NCBI GenBank assembly: GCA_003508835.1
Contig: PUFA01000313.1
Location: 496,001 to 560,000 of the forward strand
DNA length: 64,000 bases
Direction of reading: 5' to 3'
From: Eonycteris spelaea
Lineage: Eukaryota > Chordata > Mammalia > Chiroptera > Pteropodidae
The translations under genes and the position numbers were made by a program. Shown in pieces: positions 1 through 12,620 of the stretch. The number at the start of each line of letters is the position of its first letter. Within the stretch, counting starts at the first letter, position 1. The notes below the pieces were generated by a model. It was not told where the DNA came from, did not search any database, and worked only from the letters and a program-made list of their open reading frames with translations.

Positions 1-186
1 GGAAAGGCAAAGTTCACATCATGACTTTTTCTAGGAAAGGATAGAGGAATGGGAAATTCAAAACAAAGTAGAAGTATATGTGTAATTTCATACTTAAAGT
101 TTTATTTCATAATGGGCTTGTTTAGTCAACTCTAAATATGTAAAAACACAAAGATATAGTCCTAAGGTATTTAAGACCTAACCAAT
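1..186. other. Unrecognised AT-rich sequence at window edge
   Basis: I see no coding frame or repeat family that I can name in this stretch. Its last bases resemble the L1-like context that precedes the second copy of the module at 1881-1979, so it may be a decayed L1 edge. Confidence 0.4.
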
Positions 187-292
187 AATATGGTTGACTT
201 TATTAAAAATTTTAATGCACAGATAATCACTTTTTATGAAAAGCTGATCTAGAAACATAGAAGGATAAGTAAAATAGAAGACAGAAGAATTC
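187..292 (+). repeat. About 100 bp repeated module, copy 1
   Basis: The segment beginning 'atatggttgacttta' recurs at 1881-1979. The copies share 'tggttgacttta', 'ttttaatgca' and 'gatctagaaaca'. Both are preceded by a similar context ('agacctaa' or 'gaacctaa') and followed by L1 ORF2-like DNA. I do not recognise the module as part of any L1 consensus I can recall. It may be an insertion carried in one L1 lineage or a duplicated piece of this locus. Confidence 0.6.
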
Positions 293-1880
293 AAAACTCA
301 TTCTATGAGATTAATATTAACTTGATATTAAAACCAAACAAGAGCACCATAAGGAAACAAATATACAAACTAATATGTCTTATGAATATGCACAAAAGTC
401 CTTAAAAATACTAGGAAACCCAATTTAGCAATATTTCAAGAGGATGTACAATGACCAACTAGAATTTATTGCAGGAGTGTAAGGCTGGTTTACATCTGAA
501 AATCCTTTACTATAAAGAGAAAAAAGGACAGAAACCATAAGAATATCTCAATAGATGAAGAAAAGTCATCTGACAAAATTTTACACCTCTTCATGAATAG
601 AAAAACACTCAACAAACTAGAAATAGAAGAGAACATCCTCAATCTGATAAATGGCTTCTGTAAAGAACCCACAGCTAGCATAGTGCTTAATTGTGAAAAC
701 ACTTAACCTTTTCTTCCTAAGATTAGAAACAAGTAAAGTAGGTCCAGTCCAGCCATTTCTATTCAACCTCATACTAGAAATTCTTGCCATGGCAATCAGA
801 CAAGAAAAAAAAATAAAAGTCATACACAATGGAAATAAATAGTAAAATTATATTTGCAGATGACATATTCTTGTATATAAAAATCCTACAGAATGGACAC
901 TCACATACAACTGTAAGATACATCACAAAGGGTGAATTCTTATGTTAACTATAGACTTTCATTAGTAATATATTAAAACTAGTTTGTTAATTCTGCAGTT
1001 CGATAAATGTTCCACACTAATGCAAAATGTTAATAATAGAAAATATGGTTTGCATGAAAAAATGATATATGGGAATTCTACACTTTCTGTGAATTTTTTC
1101 TGTATTTCTAAAAGTACTCTAAAATATAGTCAATTAAGAAAATGGGAGAGCTAATAAATTATTTCAATAAGATTGCAGGATATAAGAACAATGTACAAAA
1201 ATTAACTGTATTTCAAAATACTTGAACAGTCTGAAAATGAAATTAAGAAAGCAATTCCACAAGATCATCACAAAGAATAAATACTTATAAATAAACTTAA
1301 CAAAAAAAGAAAGTGGAAAACGTTCCAAAAAGTGAAAAACATTGTTAAAATAAATTGTAGAAGACCTAAATAAATGGGATGACATTTCATGTTCGTAGTT
1401 TGGAAGATATAGCATTGGTTATTAAGATGGCAAGACTCTCCAAAGAGATCTACAGATTCAATGCAAACTCTAGAAGGCTTTTTTTTTCTTTACAGAAATT
1501 TAAAAGCTCATGCTAAAATTTATATGTAAATTCAAGAAACCCAGAATATTCAAAAAATCTTGGAAAAGTACCAAGTCGGAGACTCATAATTTCCAATTTC
1601 AAAATTGTAGTAGACAAAGCTATAGTAATCAATATAGTGTAGTACTAGAATGAGGATAGATATGTAGATCAGTGAAATATAATTGAAAGTTCAATAGTAA
1701 ACCCTCACATTTATGGTCTATTGATTTACAACATGGGTGCCAAGACAATTAAATGGAGAAAAAAATTTTTTTTTCAATAAATAGCACCAGTGCAACTGGA
1801 TTTCTATCAGTGAGTGAATTATTTCAGATCTCTATCTTACATTATACATAAAAGTCAACTCAAAATGTATCAAGAACCTA

Positions 1881-1979
1881 AACAGTAGTATGGTTGACTT
1901 TATGAAAGATTTTAATGCATTGATAATTATTTTGTTATTTAAAATTGATCTAGAAACAGTAAAATAAGACAGAAAAGCT
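1881..1979 (+). repeat. About 100 bp repeated module, copy 2
   Basis: This is the second copy of the module at 187-292. It sits in the L1 passage that normally runs from 'tcaactcaa...acctaaa' to 'ataaaac...agaggaaaac', so it looks like an insertion into L1. I see no terminal repeats and no poly(A). Confidence 0.6.
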
Positions 1980-2230
1980 TAACTAAAACTATAAAACACT
2001 TAGAGGAAAACTCAGGTTTAATTATTTGTGACCTTGGATTAGATCATGGTTTATTAGATACAACATCAAAAGCACAAGTGATAAAAGATGAAATGGATAA
2101 ATTGATATAATAAATCAAAACTTTTGTTCCTTAAAAGACACAGCCAAGAAATTGAAACTCCAGCCCAGGCGTGGGAGAAAATATTTACAATTTATGCACC
2201 TGATAAGGGATTTATACATATACATACATA

Positions 2231-2232
2231 CA

Positions 2233-2283
<51 letters not shown>

Positions 2284-2284
2284 A
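2231..2284 (+). repeat. (TCTA)n microsatellite
   Basis: About thirteen near-perfect TCTA units follow a short TACA run. The array lies within the L1 at 293-3092 and is likely length-polymorphic. Confidence 0.95.
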
Positions 2285-3261
2285 GACATAGATATATATT
2301 CTAATATAAAGATATATTTTTTTAAAAAAAGATATTAAACTCAATAGTAAAAAGAGAACTCAATGAAAATACAGGCAAAGGATGTGAGTAGACATTTCCC
2401 CAAAGCATATCTACAAATGGCTGATATCCAAATGAAAAGATGCTCAAAAGCATAAGCCATGAGGGAAATGTAGGTCAAACCACTATGAGATACCACTTCA
2501 CACCAGTCAGGTTGGCTGTAATCAAAAAGAGAGATAATAACAAGTTTTAGAAATGATATAGAGAAATTGGAACACCAGTGAAATATGAAACATGTCCATA
2601 CAAATATTTGTACCTAAATGTTCACAGCAATATTGTTTATAATATTCAAATAATGATGATACTACAGATATCAATTAAATGATGCTTAAGGAAAATGTGG
2701 TATATCCATACAAAGGAATACTTTTCAGCAATACAAAGGACAAAAGTACGGATACCTGCTACAATATGGATTCACCCTGAAAACATTATGCTAAGTAAAA
2801 GAAGCTAGAAACAAAAGGCCAGACATTGTATGATTGCATTTATATGTAATGTCCAGAATTGTAGAATATGCAAATCAATAGATGCACAAAGTAGATTGCT
2901 TGTTGCCAGAGCCTGAGGGAGACAGGGTGGGATCAGAAGAATTAGGAGTGACTGCTAATGGGTACAGGGTTTTTCTTTAGAGTAATGAAAATATTCTAAA
3001 ATTATATGTGATCATACCTGCACAACTCTGCTAATACGCTAAAATAAATATTGAGTTGAAATGTATGGTATTGTGAGTTATAGTTCAATAGAGCTAAGTA
3101 ATATTCTGAGTTCACTATAACCCAATAGAGGGAATTGGATAACCCCATAAAGAGAATAGTATATAAAGACAGGAAAATATAGGCACATCTTATGTGACTA
3201 TTTGAATCAAGCATTAATATATTGCAAACATAATATATTTTTAAAAAGTGATAAGTGGTGG

Positions 3262-3480
3262 TCAAACGGGGTTTGTGCAAGTAGTTCAAAGATATTTCAA
3301 CATTAGAAAATTTTTAGATGTAAAATACATTATCTTATAAAAAGAGAGAACCCCAAACAATTCTATCATGGATTCTGAAAAGGCTTTCAGTACTATTCAG
3401 TCTGGGATTCAAGTATTGAGTTTAATTCACCACAGATTAAACTAAAATGCTTGGAAGATACTTTTTCTTAAAAAAACATG
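3262..3480 (+). mobile_element. L1 ORF2 fragment, sense
   Basis: 'tttcaacattagaaaat' and 'gattctgaaaaggcttt' match the L1 ORF2 reverse transcriptase region in order. The fragment is strongly decayed and lies in the same orientation as the preceding L1. It could be a displaced part of that element or of the sense L1 that resumes at 5612. Confidence 0.55.
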
Positions 3481-3859
3481 TTGGATAAAATGTGAGAAAA
3501 ATTTGGAGAGCTTACCTTGAAAGGAGAAAAAAAATGAAAACACCAGGTACTATAAATAAAGAGGAATCCAAAAGCCGGAGAGGTAAGTGTACAAGCAGAT
3601 GCTCCCCAGGATGGGTGGAGAGATTAATTCAAATACAAGTCATAGGGCTTAGGGGTGTTTAGTTTAACATCTGTATAAGAGACATGGAAAAGGCCTCGCC
3701 CTTTGCAACATAGGACATTAAAAATTAAATTCTACAATATAACCAGAACTCTTATATGTCTTTGCCTAAAGTGAAACGACAAAACTTGGAAAAATCATTT
3801 TTAAGAAATGCAAACTCTAAGTGTGTGTCACACACAAAATCTGAATAGGCTTATTGAAT
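3481..3859. other. Unassigned sequence
   Basis: I recognise no repeat family or gene here. The right end may be decayed sense L1, because L1 ORF2 resumes after the minus-strand insertion. Confidence 0.4.
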
Positions 3860-4513
3860 TGTAGGAAACTGAATTTATTTAATTTGATTTTATTTTGGTT
3901 GCTATCAAATATTTTATTTTTTATATGCTAGTCTATTTTGTTAAAAATTATTGGGTGACATTAACAAAATCAAATAAGATTCAAGTGTACCATTCAATAG
4001 TAAGTTGTGTGTTCACCGCCCAGAGTTAGATTTCCTTCCACCACCACATATTTGACCTCTTTTACCTCGTCTACCTTCCCCCCCCCTTCCCTCTGGCAAC
4101 CACTGTTCTACTATCTGTGTCCATGAGTTTGTTTGTCATGTTTGTCGCTTTCAGTTTTATATCCCACATGTCTGTGATATCATATGGTTTTTGACTTCTT
4201 CCTTCTGACTTATTTCTCCTAGCATGATTATCTCAAGATCCATCTATGTTGCTGCAAATGGCAGTATATCATCTCTTCTTATGGCTGTGTAATATTACAT
4301 TGTGTATATATACCACGGCTTCTTTATTCACTCATCTATTATAGGACATTTCAGTTGTTTCCATGACCTGGTCACCGTGAATAATGCTGCTATGAACACT
4401 GGGGTGCATATATCTTTGCAGATAAATATTTTCCTGTTTTTTGGGTAAATACCCATAAAAGGGATTGCTAGGTCATATGGTAATTCAATTATTAGTTTTT
4501 TTTTGAGAAACCT

Positions 4514-4949
4514 TCATGCTGTTTTCCATAGTGGCTGTACCAATTTGCAGTACCACCAGCAATGTATGAGGATTCCTTTTTCTCCACATCCTCTCCAACA
4601 CTTGTTATTCCTTGTCCTATTGATGATAACCATACTAACAGGCATGAAATGGTATCTCACTGTGGTTTTGATTTGTATTTCCCTAATAGCTAGCAATGTT
4701 GAGCATCTTTTCATGTCTGTTGGCTATTTGTATGTCTTCTTGGGAGAAGTGTCTGTTGAGATCCTCTGCCCATTTTTTAATTAAATAAATATACTTGTGA
4801 AGTTGTATGAGTTCTTTGTATATTTTGTATATTAGGCCCTTATAAGAGGCATTGTTGGCAAATATCTTCTCCCATTCAGATGGTTGCCTCTTGCCTTGTT
4901 GATGGCTCCTTTTGCCATGCAGAGGCTTTTTAGCTTGATGTAGTCCCAT
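4514..4949 (-). pseudogene. L1 ORF2 C-terminal remnant with intact Cys-knuckle motif
   Basis: Two overlapping minus-strand frames encode recognisable L1 ORF2 C-terminal protein. The frame at 4683-4949 has '[12 protein letters not shown]' and '[13 protein letters not shown]'. The frame at 4514-4714 has the knuckle '[18 protein letters not shown]', which fits CX3CX7HX4C, then '[10 protein letters not shown]'. The change of frame between them shows at least one indel. In an active element this region contributes to reverse transcription on target DNA. Here it is a fossil within the L1 at 3878-5593. Confidence 0.85.
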
Positions 4950-5389
4950 TCATTTAATTTTGCTTTTACTTCCGTGGCTTTGAAGCCAAATTCACAAAAT
5001 CTTCTCTAAGTCCAAGGTCCGTGTTTTCTTCTATGCAATTTATTGTTTCAGGTCTTATATTTAGGTCCTTAATTCATTTTGAGTTAATTTTGGTGTGGGT
5101 GATAGACAACAGTCTAGTTTTATTATTTTGCAGGTGGCTTTCCAGTTTTCCCAGCACCATTGATTGAAGAGGCTTTTCTTCCTTCATTGTATGTTTTTGG
5201 CTCCTTTGCTGAAGGTTATTTGCCCATATATATGGGGTTTACTTTTAGATTCTCAATTTTGTTGCACTGGTCTGTGTGCCTGTTTTTCTGCCAAAACCAC
5301 ACTGTTTTGATTATTGTCACTTTGTAGTATAATTTGAAGTTGGGCAGAGTGATGCTTCCGGCCTTGTTCTTTTTTCTGGCTTTAGCTAT

Positions 5390-5590
5390 TCATGGTCTTT
5401 TGTGCTTCCATACATATATGATGATTTTTTTGTCTATTTCTTTAAAAAATGGTGATAGGATTTTGATGGAAATTGCATTAAATCTGTATAATGTTTTAGG
5501 TAATAAGGTCATTTTAACTATGTTGATTCTTCCAATACAAGCACATGGACTATCTTTGCAATTCTTTGTATCTTCTTCAATTTCTTTCAA
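5390..5590 (-). pseudogene. L1 ORF2 central fragment
   Basis: The minus-strand frame contains 'GRINIVKMTLLPKTLYRFNA' and ends with 'VWKHKRP', a conserved passage of L1 ORF2 downstream of the reverse transcriptase domain. It marks the 5'-truncation point of the minus-strand L1 at about 5593. Confidence 0.85.
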
Positions 5591-5611
5591 TAGTGTAGGA
5601 AACTAAATTTA

Positions 5612-7460
5612 TAAGAAACATTTTCCATGAAGAACATTTCAAGCTTAAATATTTTTATTGCTAAATTCTCTCCAAATTTTCATAAATAATACCAATGCTA
5701 AAATATTTCAGAAAATAAAGAAGAGGGAATACTTCTCAGCTCCCAGTAGGAAGCCAGCATTGTCTTGCTACCAAAATCTAACATAGAAATTACAAGAGAA
5801 TACTACTGTACAAATTTATATAATAAACATAGATGCAAAACCTTACAATATGTTAGCAAATGGAATCCATCAATGTATAAAATGTGGAATACATTATGAC
5901 CAAGTGGATTTCTTTACCTGGAATGCATGATAGGTTTAACATTTGAAAATCTGTCAGTGTAATCTATATTAACAGAGAAGTGGAAAAAACTATATTATTA
6001 TCTTAACATTCAACTAGAAGAGAAGAATGTTTCCTCTACCTGATAAATGACAAAACATGAAACATCTTCAATTTATATCCTACTTACTGATAAAACTGAA
6101 CCTTAAGATTGGGAACAATGAAAGGATTATCCATCCTCACCATTTGTAGTCAAAATTGTACTGTAGACTGTAGCAAATGAAACAAGATAATAAATATATA
6201 AAGGTTATACGGCCTGAAAAGGAAAACTTAAAATTCTCTTTACTTGAATATTAGATGATCACAAATGTGGAAAATACCAAGGAATGTACAGAAAAGCTAT
6301 TCACACTACTAAGGTTTTTTTTTTTATTTTTGGCAAATCTTCAGGATAGAGAATGAATATATAAAGATCAATTGCCTCTTCTGCTTACTAGCAACAATCA
6401 ATTGGGAAAAAATGAAATATAATTTACAACAACATAATAAAACATAAAATACTTAAGGATGAATTTAAGAAAATATATGACTTATATACTGAGAACTATA
6501 AACATTGCTGAGAAAAATTTAAGAAGTCATAAGTTAATGGTAAGGGATTGGTATTCATGAATTTGAAGACTCAATATTAAGATCTCTGTTCCCTAAAAGG
6601 TTAAACAAGATTTCATGTAATCTCACTAAATATATCAGTGTTGTTGTTGTTTTACAGAAATTGTTGGGCTGAATGTAGAACATATGTGAAAGAACAACAG
6701 GCCTGTGATGTCAAAATAATTTGGAAATAGAACAAAGTTTTTAGATTTACATTACCAAAATTCCAGGCTCGCTATAGAGCAGCAATATATATTCAATTCA
6801 GTTTTTGACTAAGGTCCCAAGGGAATTCAAAGTGCAGTGGATCATCTTTTCAACAAAAAGAATGAACTCAAGATGGATTATAGACCTAAATACAGAAGCT
6901 AACATTGCCAAATTCTAGAAGAAATGATGGGAAAATCTCGCTGACTTTTAGGTAGACAAAGTGTTCTTAGACATGATGTAAAAATCATTAATCATAGAAG
7001 AGAGGAAATTGATTCATCGGAAACATTTAAAATATCTGCTCTTAAAAATGACAAGTCAAATCACAAATTAGAAGAAATATTTTCAATATGTATCACTGAT
7101 AAAATTTCTCATTTACAGATTATATAAAGCATATTTACATCTCAGGAATAAGATAAAACTCAGTAAAATGGGGGGGGGAAGAATTTACAAAAGAATGACC
7201 AATAATCTTATTAAATAACCAGTAATATTAAAAGTTGCTCAATATCATTAGTGTCCAGAGAAATTCAAATAAAAACTGCAGTGAGATACCACTATAACTC
7301 ATTATAATTGCTAGAAATAAAAGGTCAATTTCAGGTGTCAGCGAGGGTGTGGAACAAGTGGGACCCCCATATATTGCTTATAGGAATTGTAATGGTACAA
7401 CTTTGGGTAACATTTTGCCAATTTTGCTAAATTCATGTTTTACTTAATCATATAAGAATT
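5612..7460 (+). mobile_element. Old L1 element, sense, ORF2, decayed
   Basis: After the target-site duplication at 5594-5611 the A-rich strand again follows L1 ORF2. A passage like 'gctgaattctaccaaac' is near 5660, 'gcatgataggtttaacatt' near 5924, 'aaattcaaataaaaactgca' near 7260 and 'gcgagggtgtggaac' near 7342. Stops and indels are frequent. It is the host of the insertion at 3878-5593, and its 5' side probably continues left of 3860. Confidence 0.7.
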
Positions 7461-8084
7461 ATGAGAATTGATTTAAGAACTTATTAAATACAAAATTCCC
7501 TCAAGAGGAAAAGAAAAAAAAAAAAACATACAGGTCTTCGTTTCAGGAGTAGCTTCCAGTTAGAAAATAATTGTCAGTTTCTGGTTTCAGTGTCAGGATT
7601 TTTATTTTAGTTAGGAAATGAACTTTCTTTCTTAGAACACATGGTTTCTTTTAAAAAAGGCAATTTTTTTTTAAAAGGCAAAAATTAATTACACATACCA
7701 CTGTCATAAGTGATAGAACCTATTGACCCTTAGAATTTTGAGTTGTTGGATCTATTTTGTATAAATATATTATAGCTTAATACTTTTTAGAGTGTGCAAA
7801 AGGCACTTAGTGTCATTAAAAATGCCCATAAAATAGTTTCCATTTATAGTAGATAGACAGAGCCACTGGCAGGTGGAGTTGACAGAATACTTTTAAAACT
7901 AGTCTTTGGTGCCTTCATTTGTAGTATTTGTGAACATGGTTCTATTAAAGGATTTTGTAGACATTATTGCAGAAGTGGAAGGGTCTGTCTGTGTCTTCAT
8001 CTGGCATTCATTCATCCATTTCCTTATAACAGAGCCCCCATTTCTGTTTTGCCTTGCTGTGTCCATTCTTATTGGAGATCCCAG
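7461..8084. other. No recognisable feature
   Basis: This stretch holds an A-rich run near 7510-7526 that could be an old L1 poly(A) relic, then AT-rich sequence that I cannot assign. The short open frame at 7906-8097 has no recognisable domain. Confidence 0.4.
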
Positions 8085-8645
8085 AGTGTTTCTTTAAAAT
8101 GTGAAACAGATTGTATCACCACGACCACCAGAAAAAACTCTGGTTTTCATTTCATGGAGAAGAAAGTCCAAAGTTCTCACAGGGTCTTGCAAGGCCTTTC
8201 CTCCCTGAATTAGCTTACTATTCTATACCTTCTTCATTCTTCTTAATAATATCGACCTCAATGCTACAACTTATCTATGTTAAGCACAATCTCACTTCAG
8301 GGTCTTAGCACTTGCTGTTCCTACTGCATGAATGTTCTTCTCCAGATTTCTGTAGAACTCGGTCCCCTAATTTCTTCAAGTCTCTTTTCATATGTAACCT
8401 TATTAGAGAGGCTTCCCTAACTATGCTATTTAAAATAGCAACTCCTCCAGCACTTCCTATCCTTTATTGTTCTCTTTTTCTCCACAGCAGTTATCACTAT
8501 CTGACACACTATGTAGTTCTCTTATTTCTTCATTTACTATCTCCCTTATCCAGAATGTAAGCTCCATAAGGAGTAGGGAAATTTTTGTTGTTCTTCTGTT
8601 CACTGCTGTATTTCCAGGACCTAAAATATGTCCTGCCCTTAGTAC
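8085..8645 (+). mobile_element. L2 LINE 3' end, sense
   Basis: The order of motifs follows the L2 3' region: 'tctcacagggtcttgcaagg', 'cttgctgttcctactgc', 'ttagagaggcttcccta', 'agaatgtaagctccata' and 'gttcactgctgtatttcc'. It stops at the point where the next L1 begins, so the usual L2 terminal repeats are missing. The open frames here are chance frames in L2. Confidence 0.8.
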
Positions 8646-8650
8646 ATTTC

Positions 8651-10765
8651 TCTTTTTTTTAATTAATTTTTTTCAATTACAGTTGTCATTCAATATTTTA
8701 CTAGTTTTAGCTGCACAGCATAATGGTTAGACATTTACGTAACTTACAAAGTAATAATCCCTGATAATTCTAGTACCACCTGGCATCGTACATAGTCTTT
8801 ACAATATTATTGACTATATTCCCCTATGCCATACATCATATCCTCATGACTATTTTTAAATGCCAATTTGTACTTCTTAATTTCTTTACATTTTCACCCT
8901 GCTGCCCAGCTCCCCTCCCATCTGGCAGCCATCAGTTTGTTCTTTGTATATGTAGTCTATTTCTGTTTTGTTTTAACTTATTTAGGTATTTAGATTCTTC
9001 ATATAATTGAGGTCATATGATATTTGTCTTTCTCTGTATGACTTATTTCACTTAGCATAATGCCCTCTTAGGTCCATCCATGTTGTTGCAAATGGTAAAA
9101 AATTTCATTATTTATGGCTGAGTAATATTCATTGTATATATGTGCCATAACTTCTTTATCTAGTTGTCAATTGATGGGTACTCAGTTGCTCCCATATCTT
9201 GGCTCTTGTACATAGTGCTACAGTGAACATAGGGGTGCATATATCTTTTGTATTAGTGCTTTGGATTTCTTCAGATAAATACCCAGAATTGGGATTGCCT
9301 GGATCATAAGGTAATTCAATTTTTTAATTTTTGAGGAATCGACATACGGTTTTCCATAGTGGCTGTACTGATTTGCAGTCCCACCAACAGTGTACCAGGG
9401 TTCATCCTCGCTAACATTTGCTGTTTGTTGATTTATTGGTGATGGCTATCCTGACGGTGTGAAGTGATTTCTCCTTGTGGTTTTAATTTACATTTCTGTG
9501 ATGATAGTGGTGTTGACCATCTTTTCATATTCTTCCTTGCCATCTGTATGTCCTGTTTGGAGTAATGTCTATTCAGGTCCTCAGCCCATTTTTTAATCGG
9601 ATTATTAGTTGTTTTGGTGTTGAGTTTATGAGTTCTTTATAAATTTTGGATATTAACCCCTATTGGATGTATCAATGGCAAATACCATTCCCATTCAGTA
9701 GGTTCGTTTTATTGTTGATGGTTTCCTTTGCTGTTGAAAAACTTTTTAGTTTGATGTAGTCCCATTTGTTTATTTTTCCTTTTGTTTCCCTTCCCTAAGG
9801 AGATATATCAGAAAAAAAAATATTACTAAGAGCAATATCAAAGAATTTACTGCCTATATTTTCTTCTGGAGTTTTATTAAAGTTTTGAGTCTTACATTTA
9901 AGTCTTTAATCCATTTTGAGTTTATTCTTGTATATGGGGTAATAAAGTGGTCTAGCTTAATTTTTGCATGTATTTGTCCAGTTTTCCAATACCATTTTTT
10001 GAATTGGCTGTCTTCACCCTATTGTATATTCTTGCCTCCTTTGTCATAGATTAAGGCATGGGTTTATTTCTAGGCTCTCTATCTGTTCCATTGATCTATG
10101 TGTCTGTTTTTAATCCCAGTACTACGCGTTTGATGACTATAACATTGTAATATAGTTTGATATCAGGTAGCATGATACCTACAACTTTGTTCTTCTTTCT
10201 CAAGATTGCCATGACTATTCAGGGTCTTTTGTGGCTCCAGGTAAATTTTAAGATTATTTGTTCTAGTACTGCTAAAAATGCCCTTGGTATTTTGATAGGG
10301 ATTGCGTTGAATCTAGAGATTGCTTTGGGTAGTATGGACATTTTAACAATGTTAATTCATTGTATCCATGTGCAGAGTATATGCTTCCATTTATTTGCAT
10401 TTATTCTTTAATTTCTTTCTTCAATGTTTTATATTTTCTAAGTACAGATATTTTACCTCCTCAGTTGTTTATCCTAGGTATTTTACATGTTTTTGATGCA
10501 ATTGTAAATGGGTTGTTTTCTTAATTTCTCTTTCTGATAGTTTGTAATTGATGTATAAAAATGCAACCAAATTCTGAATACTAATTTTGTGTCTTGCTAC
10601 TTTACTGATTTTATTTATCAGGTCTAATAGTTTTTTTTTTGTTTGTTTGGGTTCTCTCTATATAGTATCATGTCATCTGCAAATAATGACAGTTTTACTT
10701 CTTCATTTCCTGTTTGAATGCCTTATTTTTTTTTCTTGTCTGATTGCTGTGGCTGGGACTTCTGC
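8651..10765 (-). mobile_element. L1 element, minus orientation, 5'-truncated
   Basis: The reverse complement reads L1 3' UTR (8651-9060), ORF2 C-terminal region with the 'ttttccatagtggctgtac' landmark (near 9350), and then reverse transcriptase-region text up to 'ctgattgctgtggc' near 10740. It is about 2.1 kb. The left flank is L2 and the right flank is a Tigger relic, so it inserted at or near their junction. I found no clean target-site duplication. Confidence 0.85.
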
Positions 10766-11145
10766 CATGGGTTTTATGTCCACAGATTCAAGCAACCACA
10801 GATCAAAAATATGTGAATACATATATGTTGTTGTCAACATGTACCGTTTAGTTAGGCTTATTGTGGCTGCATCTGTAGTGAACAAGTAGAGATATTTTTT
10901 CTTGTCATTATTCCCTAACCAATATGATATAGCTATTTACATAACATTTACATAGTGTTAGGTATTTTAAGTGATCTAGAGATGCTTTAAAGTATACAGG
11001 AGGATGCACATAGTTTATATGCAAAAACTATGCTATTTGTTTATAAGGTACTTGAGCATCTGTGAATGTTGTTACTTGCATTTGGGGTGGTGGGTTCCAG
11101 GAACCAATCCCCCATGGTTACCGAGGGGTGACTCTACTTCTCTAT
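10766..11145. mobile_element. Tigger-type (TcMar) DNA transposon relic, MER2-like
   Basis: The left end has 'catgggttttatgtccacagat' in degenerate form, and the body has 'cttgtcattattccctaacc' and 'tatagctatttacat'. The right end 'ttccaggaaccaatccccc' runs into a degenerate terminal inverted repeat ('accgaggggtgactctac'). This is the architecture of non-autonomous Tigger elements of the MER2 type. The left terminus is unclear because the L1 abuts it. It has no transposase frame. Confidence 0.75.
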
Positions 11146-11809
11146 ATCTTGCTAGCATCTATCACCTTCCATTGCCATGGACTATCTAGCCTCTGTTACC
11201 AGTCTTTTGGTATTGCATTTCTTTACCTAAAGCAAAGTACTTAATACCTTTAAAAAAATGATTTGTCCCAGGTAAAAATCAAAAAGTGCTTTAATTTGGA
11301 ATACTTTGTGATTTTATTCACAGTTAAGCTTTTAACATCTTATCAATTCACATTTTCTCTTGAAAATATTATACATTCTTCTGCTAGCCTAACATTTTAC
11401 CCTAGGTTTAGCTTCTTAAAATGTCAGTAAACTTGTCAGTAATTGATTTTCTTTGCTAAGGAGTTTTAATGCACTCAGGAAACTAAACTGTACTCCGATG
11501 GCAGGTGGAGAGTGCTTTATAATTTTTCTTTTTAACTAAAATGACTAACAATATTTAGTAATAATTGAATGCAACTCCTATACGGTAAAAAAGGGAATCA
11601 TAAAACTGGGAGAGATATGACTTCAGAAGTTACAGAGTCCTCTTGCTTCATTTTGTGGGAAAAGAAACTGATTTTTAAAAATACTGTTACCTAAATTATA
11701 AGGAGTGTAGGACTAGTATCCATACTTTTTATGTTTTAGGATTTTTTTTGTCACTGTTCTGTTTTCCTATGAGGTTTTAATTTTAATATTTTAATAATTA
11801 ATAAACTTT
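11146..11809. other. No recognisable feature
   Basis: AT-rich sequence without a repeat or coding signal that I can name. Confidence 0.5.
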
Positions 11810-12620
11810 ATTTTTAGCAGATTTATGTTTATGGACATTTTGAACAGAATATATAAGAGGTTTCATATACTCCTTCATTAACACTCAGTGTCCCCCATTA
11901 TTAAAATCTTGCATTGGTGTGATTCATTTGTTATAATTGATCAGCCAATACTTATACATTATAACTAACTAAAATCCATCGTTTACATTAGAGTTTACTT
12001 TTGGCGTCGTACAGTCTATGGATTTTGATTAATATGTAGTGACAAGTATCCACCATTATGGTGTCCTACAGAATAGTTTCATTGCCCTAAAAATCTTCTG
12101 TGCTCTGTTTATTCATCCTCTTCTCTCCCTGAATCCTTGTCATCCACTGATCTCTCTACTGTCGCCATAGTTTTGCCTTTTCCAGAATGTAATATACTTG
12201 GAATCACACAGCAGCAGCCTTTTTCAAGTTGGTTTCTTTTACTCAGCATTATGCTTTTAAGTTCTTCTATATCTTTTCATGGCTTGATACCTCATTCTTT
12301 TTTAAGCACTGAATAATACTCCATTGTATGTATGTACCACAGTTTGTTTGTCCATTCACCTATTGAATGGATATCTTGTTTGCTCCCAAGTTTTAAAAAT
12401 TATAAATAAAGCTACTAATAACATTTGCAGGTTTTTATGTGGACAGACATTTTCAACTCATTTATATAAATATCAAGGTATGTGAGTGCTGGATTATACG
12501 GTAAGAGTGTGTTTAGTTTTTTAAGAAACTACCAAACCGTCTTTCGAATTGACTGTACCGTTTTCTGCATTCTTACCAGCAATGAATGGGAGTTGCTGCT
12601 GTATATATCCTATCTTATAA
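11810..12620 (-). mobile_element. Ancient L1M 3' UTR, minus orientation
   Basis: The strand reads as the reverse complement of an old L1M 3' region: 'tcttgcattggtgtgattc', 'ggaatcacacagcag', 'ttactcagcattatgctttt', 'actccattgtatgtatgtac' and 'gtccattcacctattgaa'. Divergence is high, so it is older than the L1 copies at 3.9-5.6 and 29.8-31.4 kb. Confidence 0.75.

Larger units (their letters stand above)
293..3092 (+). mobile_element. Old L1 element, sense, ORF2 and 3' UTR, decayed
   Basis: The A-rich strand follows L1 ORF2 order. Reverse transcriptase-region text lies at about 310-900, 'caggatataagaacaatg' near 1177, the 'gatctacagattcaatgcaa' region near 1447 and ORF2 C-terminal text at about 2330-2850. 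The 3' UTR at about 2890-3092 has the 'gtgactgctaatgggtac' and 'tgcacaactctg' signatures of L1MA/L1MB-type ends. The module at 1881-1979 and a TCTA microsatellite interrupt it. Many stops and indels make it inactive. It may be more than one copy joined together; the left edge is approximate. Confidence 0.75.
3878..5593 (-). mobile_element. 5'-truncated L1 inserted in minus orientation
   Basis: The plus strand is T-rich and reads as the reverse complement of an L1 3' end followed by the ORF2 C-terminal half. Flanking 18 bp direct repeats at 3860-3877 and 5594-5611 differ at one position (tgtaggaaact[g/a]aattta), which marks target-primed insertion. The 3' UTR end is near 3960 ('ttgggtgacatt' is the complement of the bat-type L1 tail). 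The element is about 1.7 kb and has lost its 5' part. It lies inside older sense L1 DNA. Confidence 0.88.
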
